A stretch of DNA of 11,340 nucleotides from Parvularculaceae bacterium UBA4496 (GTDB taxonomy: Bacteria; Pseudomonadota; Alphaproteobacteria; Caulobacterales; Parvularculaceae), in the NCBI GenBank assembly GCA_002388885.1, contig DGNI01000080.1:1-11340 (forward strand), in the 5' to 3' direction. Under the pieces are notes generated by a model. It had not been told where the DNA came from. It did not search any database and saw only the letters and a program-made list of their open reading frames with translations. Shown one piece after another: positions 6,610-11,340 of this stretch. A program made the position numbers and the translations under genes. Every line of letters starts with the position of its first letter. Within the stretch, counting starts at the first letter, position 1.

Positions 6610-7785
6610 CTATCCCCGTGTCTCGAACGGCATTCTGAGGCCTACACACAGCCCTTGCGGTTTGACGTGACTGAGGCTGAATTCGCCTCTTCCTTGGTAA
6701 AGATAATTAAGACGGTCGCGCATATTCACAAGTCCAACACCGGTTTTGACGTTCCGCAAAAGCGCCGTCGGGTCTTCAGGCGCGTTAGGTCCGTTGTCGC
6801 AGACTTTCATGACTAGCGCGCCGCCTTCGCGTTTGGCGGAAATCCTGATTTCGCCGCCTGTTTCCATCTGCGCGATAGCGTATTTGATCGCGTTCTCGAT
6901 AGCTGGCTGGAGTATCAGCGACGGAACATATGCGTGTTTAGTTTCTTCGTCGATATCAAAGGTTACCCTCAGCCGCTCGCCGAAACGCGTTTTTTCTATC
7001 TCGAGGTAGAGGTCAAGCGCACGCACCTCTTCTGCCAGCGTTGTTTTCTGCAACGGGTCGCTGTCGAGCGAATAACGCAGAAATGAAGACAGCTCTGTCA
7101 ACATCTTGTTCGCCTGCTTGCCGTCCTGCTCGAGGACAAGCGTCGAGATCGCATTCAGCGTATTGAACAGGAAATGCGGATTGAGTTGATAGCGCAGCAT
7201 CTTCAACTGCGCCTGGTCGGCAAGGCGCGCGGAAAAGAGTGCGCGTTCCATTTCATTACGCAGTTTCAGGTAATAGTTGATGCCGAAATAAAACCCCGCC
7301 CAAGAACCCAGCAGGAATAGGTTTACCGGAAGATCGGGAATGATCAGCAGAAGATAGTTTGTTGTTCCGAGAGACGCCCCCCGCAGGTCCATCCATGCAT
7401 TGCCGAAAAGAATGCCAAAGGTTTGCGCTTTCATGGCCGACATGGCGACGGCCATGAGAATCGTTGACGTCAAGACAAGGAACAACAGCACAGCCGGCCC
7501 CTGCCGGCGCGCAAAGCGATATATCGGGCGCGCAAGAATGCTGGTCGTCAGGAATCCGATCAGGGAAGAAGCGACGGAGTAAAGCAGCGAGTCGGTCGAG
7601 CGCCCAGCGACAAAAGTCGAAACGCTGAGGATGTGAAGGGCGAAGAATCCCATCCAGCCGGCGATCTGGAGAATCCAGAACATCCGGCCCTTGTCGGCAA
7701 AAAACCAGTTCATCCACTCGCGAGAACGGCCTTGGGTGGAGATGAACGGGCCTGCCTGTTGGGCGGCAATGTCAGCAGAACTCAT
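6610..7785 (-). CDS. Membrane sensor histidine kinase, LytS/AlgZ (His_kinase) family
   Basis: This kinase should autophosphorylate on histidine and pass the phosphate to the adjacent LytTR regulator. With start 7785 it has 391 residues. Four hydrophobic stretches at about 35-58, 66-88, 97-117 and 143-171 are likely membrane helices; no separate extracellular sensor domain is visible. A short helical linker leads to QLNPHFLFNTLNAIS with the phosphoacceptor H204, followed by QPAIENAIKYAI (N box, about 293-304), CDNGPNAP (G1) and TGVGLVNMRDRL (G2), the divergent ATPase of the PF06580-type kinases. An upstream in-frame ATG at 7809 would add 8 residues; 7785 is chosen because CAGG lies 5 bases before it and 7809 lacks such a site. 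The signal sensed is unknown. Confidence 0.93.
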   Translation of the reverse strand: MSSADIAAQQAGPFISTQGRSREWMNWFFADKGRMFWILQIAGWMGFFALHILSVSTFVAGRSTDSLLYSVASSLIGFLTTSILARPIYRFARRQGPAVLLFLVLTSTILMAVAMSAMKAQTFGILFGNAWMDLRGASLGTTNYLLLIIPDLPVNLFLLGSWAGFYFGINYYLKLRNEMERALFSARLADQAQLKMLRYQLNPHFLFNTLNAISTLVLEQDGKQANKMLTELSSFLRYSLDSDPLQKTTLAEEVRALDLYLEIEKTRFGERLRVTFDIDEETKHAYVPSLILQPAIENAIKYAIAQMETGGEIRISAKREGGALVMKVCDNGPNAPEDPTALLRNVKTGVGLVNMRDRLNYLYQGRGEFSLSHVKPQGLCVGLRMPFETRG

Positions 7786-7876
7786 ATTTACCTGTTCGGG
7801 TCTGTTCATGGTAACAAGGCCTGTCCCTCGCGCAATTCAAGGCGCTCTGCGGCGAACAGCCTTTGCCATGCGATAA

Positions 7877-7898
7877 ACGTCGCAGCCCCCTGCGCCGT
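7877..7898 (-). terminator. Candidate putA terminator hairpin
   Basis: Read on the minus strand, ACGGCGCAG - GGGG - CTGCGACGT forms a 9-bp stem with one G-A mismatch and a 4-base loop, starting 18 bases after the putA stop. It is followed by TTATCG, so the T-run is short. It sits between putA and the kinase gene and could end putA transcription or reduce readthrough. The stem is clear; terminator activity is inferred. Confidence 0.4.
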
Positions 7899-7916
7899 GT
7901 ATGGTTTAGTCTAGAC

Positions 7917-10900
7917 CTATTCTGTCAAAGACAACAATCGGACGTCGCCGCCCGCCGCCGTCGTATTGATGGTTAAGGTTCGCTCGGTGGCGAAACGCCA
8001 GGGCTCATCAAGGCTCGAGAGCAGAGGAATGATCGGACCTTCGCGTTTCGCCAGAACCGCTTCGATGACGGCGCGGCCGTCAGTTCCGCCGTCATAAACG
8101 GCAGTGCTCACGCGGTCGTCGAGAAACATTCCCGAAGAAGTAATTTCGTCGAGAGTGATGAAAACGCCGTCTGGTGCGCCGCAATTTTCAAGTGCCGTTG
8201 CGAGAGCCCGAAGTCGTTCGCCATCTGCAGCAATAACGGTGTTGCCAGTTGCAAGCGCTAAAGCGGCCTGCCTGTAAAGCGCATCATCGCCGCCGAGACA
8301 AAGCGCAACGCCGCGGCCGCGAAGTTTCAGTGTATTCGACTCGCCCGTCGGGCCGGGCAGTTCCTTACTCGAAGAAAACTCATCCAGACCGGAGGCGATC
8401 TCAGCCCAGACATCTGATGCGCCGTCAGCAGCGAGCGCGGTCTGAACGATCTTCAACCGATCAGCCAGCGACCACGAAAGATAAGCGCCGGTGGATGCGG
8501 TAAGTGCGCTGTCCTCCGCTAATGACAATACGCGCTCGGCAATGTTGATCGCATCCTTTCCGCCCGGCTGGCGCCGTTTCGTCAGCGCTTTCAGATAATG
8601 CGGGCCGCCGGCTTTGGGACCCGTGCCGGAAAGACCTTCGCCGCCGAAGGGCTGGACACCGACAACGGCGCCGATCTGGTTGCGGTTCACATAGACATTG
8701 CCGATGCGCGCGCGGCGCGCCACGCGCTCCATGGTTTCGTCGATGCGCGTGTGAACGCCCATAGTGAGGCCGTAACCGAGCGCGTTGATCTTATCGACCA
8801 ACGCGTCGAGATCTTCGGCCCTGAAGCGTACGACATGCAGAACCGGGCCGAAGATTTCCTGTTTGAGATCGGAAAGGGCGCTGATTTCGAAAGCGACAGG
8901 CCGGACGAACGTGCCGCGAAGGCCCGTTTCGACCTCCGGCGCCCGGGCGATCAGACGCGCTTCTTTTTCAAGCCGTTCGATATTGCGCAGAATGTTATCG
9001 CGCGCTTCGACGTCGATGACGGGGCCTACATCGGTGGAGAGCTTTGCCGGATCGCCGACGCTGAGCTCGGCCATGGCGCCCGCCAGCATTTCGTTGAACT
9101 TGTCGGCGATGTCGTCTTGCACGCAGACGACGCGGCAGGCGGAACAGCGCTGGCCGGCGCTTTGAAACGCGGAATCGATCGTATCCATCACGGCCTGTTC
9201 GAGAAGCGCCGTTGAATCGACAATCATGGCGTTGATGCCGCCGGTCTCTGCAATCAGCGCTGCGTCGTGACGTCCGCTTTCGACCAGCGTCCGCTTGATC
9301 GCCTGCGCCGTGCCGGTCGAGCCGGTGAAGACAACGCCGCTGACGTTTGGGTTTGCGATCAGCGGCGCGCCGACGGAGGGACCGTCGCCATAGACCGCGA
9401 TCAGAACATCCTCCGGCACGCCGGCCATATGCAGCAACCGGACGGCATTGTTGGCAATCATCGGTGTTTGTTCCGCAGGTTTGCAGACAACGGCATTGCC
9501 GGCGGCGAGATTGGCTGAAACCTGTCCCAGAAAAATAGCGAGGGGAAAATTCCACGGCGAGATGCAGGCAACCAGACCGAGCGGCTCGCCTGTCAGCTTT
9601 TCCGATTGATCCGCATAGTAGCGCAGGAAATCGACAGCCTCGCGGACTTCCGCGATAGCGTCGGGGATATTCTTGCCAGCCTCATTGCAGGCGATATGCA
9701 TGAACTTCTCGCCATGTTCTTCGAGCAAGTCAGCAGCTTTTCTCAGTATTTCCGGGCGATCGTTTCGTGCAGCCCATTCTGGCTGAGCTGTTGCGGCGCG
9801 AATACATGCGTCTTCGATCTGGTCTTTACCGGATATCGAACAGAGTTTTTTTGACCCGGTTATGGGGTTTCGAAGTTCATAGCTGGTATCGCCATGGCCC
9901 AATTCAGGACCAATAACCAAAGTTGTGCTGTCCTGATCTTCCTCAATGAACTCTCGCATTGAGTCGTGTACGGCTTCTTCAAGCTCCGCCGCCGTTGGCG
10001 GATGGGTTTCATCCCACCCTTTCGCGAGCAAGCGTTCGCCGTTGAAGTAATCGCGCGGCGCCGGGATATGAGGGTTGGGAAATCTGCTTATCTCGGCGAT
10101 TTCATCGAACGGATCGGCAACCACGTCATCAACGGATAAATCCGGATCGATCAACTGATTGACGAAGGATGAGTTGGCGCCGTTTTCAAGCAGGCGCCTG
10201 ACAAGATACGGCAATAACTCCTTATGTCCGCCGACCGGGGCGTAGATGCGCGAACGGGCGCCGCTTTCGATGAGGTTGTCGTGCAACGCCTCGCCCATGC
10301 CGTGCAGGCGCTGTAATTCGTATTCTTCAAAACTGCCCGCCATGGCTTGCACCATGGTGGCGGTGAGGGCGTTATGGGTGGCGAACTGCGGATAAAAGAC
10401 GTCTGTATTTGAAAGCAGCTTTCGCGCACAGGCGAGGAAACTTACATCGGTCATCACCTTGCGCGTAAACACAGGATAACTTTCAAGGCCCATCACCTGC
10501 GCACGCTTGATTTCAGAGTCCCAGTACGCGCCCTTGACGAGGCGGACCATGATGCGGCGGCCGGTATCGCGCGCGATGGCCGCGAGCCAGTCGAGAACAA
10601 AAGTCGCGCGGCGCTGATAGGCCTGGACGACGACGCCGAAACCATCCCATCTGTCGAGCTCGGGATCGCGCATCAGCGCTTCGACAATATCGAGCGAAAG
10701 GTCGAGCCGGTCGGCTTCTTCCGCGTCGATGTTAAAACCCATATTGGCTTGTCTGGCCTGAAAGGCGAGTTTGCGAACGCTGGCTAGCAGCTCGGTCATG
10801 ACCCGCTCTTTCTTGCCATACTCATAGCGCGGGTGCAGCGCAGACAGCTTCACCGAAATACCAGGGTTGAGAGCCGTGCGTTCATCAGCGCTGTATTCGC

Positions 10901-11340
10901 TGATCGCCGCAATGGCGTTCGCGTAGTCCTCAAAATATTTGAGCGCGTCCTTTTCCGTACGCGCCGCTTCGCCAAGCATGTCGAACGAAAAGACGTAGCC
11001 TTTCTCGGCGTATTTAAGGCCGCGCTTCATGGCGGCGCCGATGGTTTCGCCAAGAACGAAATGCTCGCCCATGATGCGCATAGCCTGTCCGACGGAGGCG
11101 CGGATCACCGGTTCGCCGAGCCGGTCGAGCGCTGCTTTGGTGCGTGCAGCCATCTTACCGAGCGGGTCTTTCGGTTCGATATCGTCAAGCCAGGCGGCAG
11201 TCAGCATCAGCGCCCGTGTGGAGAAATTGACCAGCGGAAAAGGGCTTTTGCCTTTGTGCGAGGCCCAGTCGCCGGCTTCGATCTTGTCCTCGATCAGGGC
11301 GTCGGCGGTGGCGGCGTCGGGCGTCCGGAGCAGCGCCTCG
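7917..11340 (-). CDS. putA: Bifunctional proline dehydrogenase / L-glutamate-gamma-semialdehyde dehydrogenase PutA, N-terminus missing
   Basis: PutA oxidises proline to glutamate: an FAD proline dehydrogenase makes pyrroline-5-carboxylate and an NAD aldehyde dehydrogenase finishes the reaction, with channelling between them. The frame is open to the right edge. An ATG at 11207 is internal, because the 44 residues before it are PutA sequence (LLRTPDAATADALI near the edge). Of 1140 visible residues, the dehydrogenase barrel shows RLVKGAYWD (266-274), FATHN (319-323) and YLVRRLLENGAN with R381/R382. The aldehyde dehydrogenase shows PWNFP (N597), ETGG (E698), catalytic C732 (GQRCSA) and PFGGEGLSGTGPKAGG. 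A further 200 or so residues end in NTTAAGG, the C-terminal domain and motif of long (type B/C) PutA. Whether a DNA-binding N-terminus exists is outside the window. Confidence 0.97.
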   Translation of the reverse strand, partial: EALLRTPDAATADALIEDKIEAGDWASHKGKSPFPLVNFSTRALMLTAAWLDDIEPKDPLGKMAARTKAALDRLGEPVIRASVGQAMRIMGEHFVLGETIGAAMKRGLKYAEKGYVFSFDMLGEAARTEKDALKYFEDYANAIAAISEYSADERTALNPGISVKLSALHPRYEYGKKERVMTELLASVRKLAFQARQANMGFNIDAEEADRLDLSLDIVEALMRDPELDRWDGFGVVVQAYQRRATFVLDWLAAIARDTGRRIMVRLVKGAYWDSEIKRAQVMGLESYPVFTRKVMTDVSFLACARKLLSNTDVFYPQFATHNALTATMVQAMAGSFEEYELQRLHGMGEALHDNLIESGARSRIYAPVGGHKELLPYLVRRLLENGANSSFVNQLIDPDLSVDDVVADPFDEIAEISRFPNPHIPAPRDYFNGERLLAKGWDETHPPTAAELEEAVHDSMREFIEEDQDSTTLVIGPELGHGDTSYELRNPITGSKKLCSISGKDQIEDACIRAATAQPEWAARNDRPEILRKAADLLEEHGEKFMHIACNEAGKNIPDAIAEVREAVDFLRYYADQSEKLTGEPLGLVACISPWNFPLAIFLGQVSANLAAGNAVVCKPAEQTPMIANNAVRLLHMAGVPEDVLIAVYGDGPSVGAPLIANPNVSGVVFTGSTGTAQAIKRTLVESGRHDAALIAETGGINAMIVDSTALLEQAVMDTIDSAFQSAGQRCSACRVVCVQDDIADKFNEMLAGAMAELSVGDPAKLSTDVGPVIDVEARDNILRNIERLEKEARLIARAPEVETGLRGTFVRPVAFEISALSDLKQEIFGPVLHVVRFRAEDLDALVDKINALGYGLTMGVHTRIDETMERVARRARIGNVYVNRNQIGAVVGVQPFGGEGLSGTGPKAGGPHYLKALTKRRQPGGKDAINIAERVLSLAEDSALTASTGAYLSWSLADRLKIVQTALAADGASDVWAEIASGLDEFSSSKELPGPTGESNTLKLRGRGVALCLGGDDALYRQAALALATGNTVIAADGERLRALATALENCGAPDGVFITLDEITSSGMFLDDRVSTAVYDGGTDGRAVIEAVLAKREGPIIPLLSSLDEPWRFATERTLTINTTAAGGDVRLLSLTE

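Noticed and set aside
7804..7836. Possible promoter for the kinase gene on the minus strand (TTGCGC, 16 bp, TACCAT)
   Set aside because: The boxes match consensus at only 3 and 4 of 6 positions, and the -10 box overlaps the alternative kinase ATG at 7809. Too weak to list as a feature, though it would agree with the start at 7785.
7851..7859. Minus-strand CTGTTCGCC, 7 of 9 matches to the Pseudomonas AlgR box CCGTTCGTC, upstream of the kinase gene
   Set aside because: A 7-of-9 match somewhere in about 110 bp on two strands is not rare (about 0.3 expected by my rough estimate), and AlgR specificity need not hold for this regulator.

Overview
The window looks like an ordinary chromosomal segment of an alphaproteobacterium. 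It is G+C-rich by eye (not counted), densely packed, and its proteins read as alphaproteobacterial versions of known families. That placement is inference from protein texture; I cannot name a genus. No mobile element, CRISPR array, rRNA or tRNA was seen, and no gap between genes exceeds about 135 bases.

Left part, + strand (1-5794). The C-terminal three quarters of formate--tetrahydrofolate ligase (fhs) runs in from the left edge. After a 45-bp gap comes a very tight seven-gene molybdenum cofactor block: moaA, moaD, moaE, moaB, moaC, moeA, mobA, with 0-4 bp between genes. Together these cover cyclic pyranopterin formation from GTP (MoaA, MoaC), sulfur insertion to molybdopterin (MoaD/MoaE), adenylylation and molybdate insertion (MoaB, MoeA) and guanylylation to the MGD form (MobA). 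Two expected parts are not in the window: the MoaD-activating enzyme MoeB and the molybdate transporter.

Middle, - strand (5789-7785). A membrane-bound LytS/AlgZ-type histidine kinase is followed 5 bp later by a LytTR-type response regulator. The regulator gene converges on mobA with a 6-bp overlap of the coding ends.

Right part, - strand (7917-11340). This holds most of putA, the bifunctional proline dehydrogenase / glutamate-semialdehyde dehydrogenase. It has the C-terminal extension of the long PutA forms, and its N-terminus lies beyond the right edge. A hairpin between putA and the kinase may end putA transcription.

I do not see an undescribed system. The points most worth a second look are modest: a strong preference for TAG stop codons (8 of 11 genes), a possible leaderless start for moaA, the unknown target of the LytTR pair, and the fhs/cofactor adjacency, which may tie formate metabolism to molybdenum enzymes.
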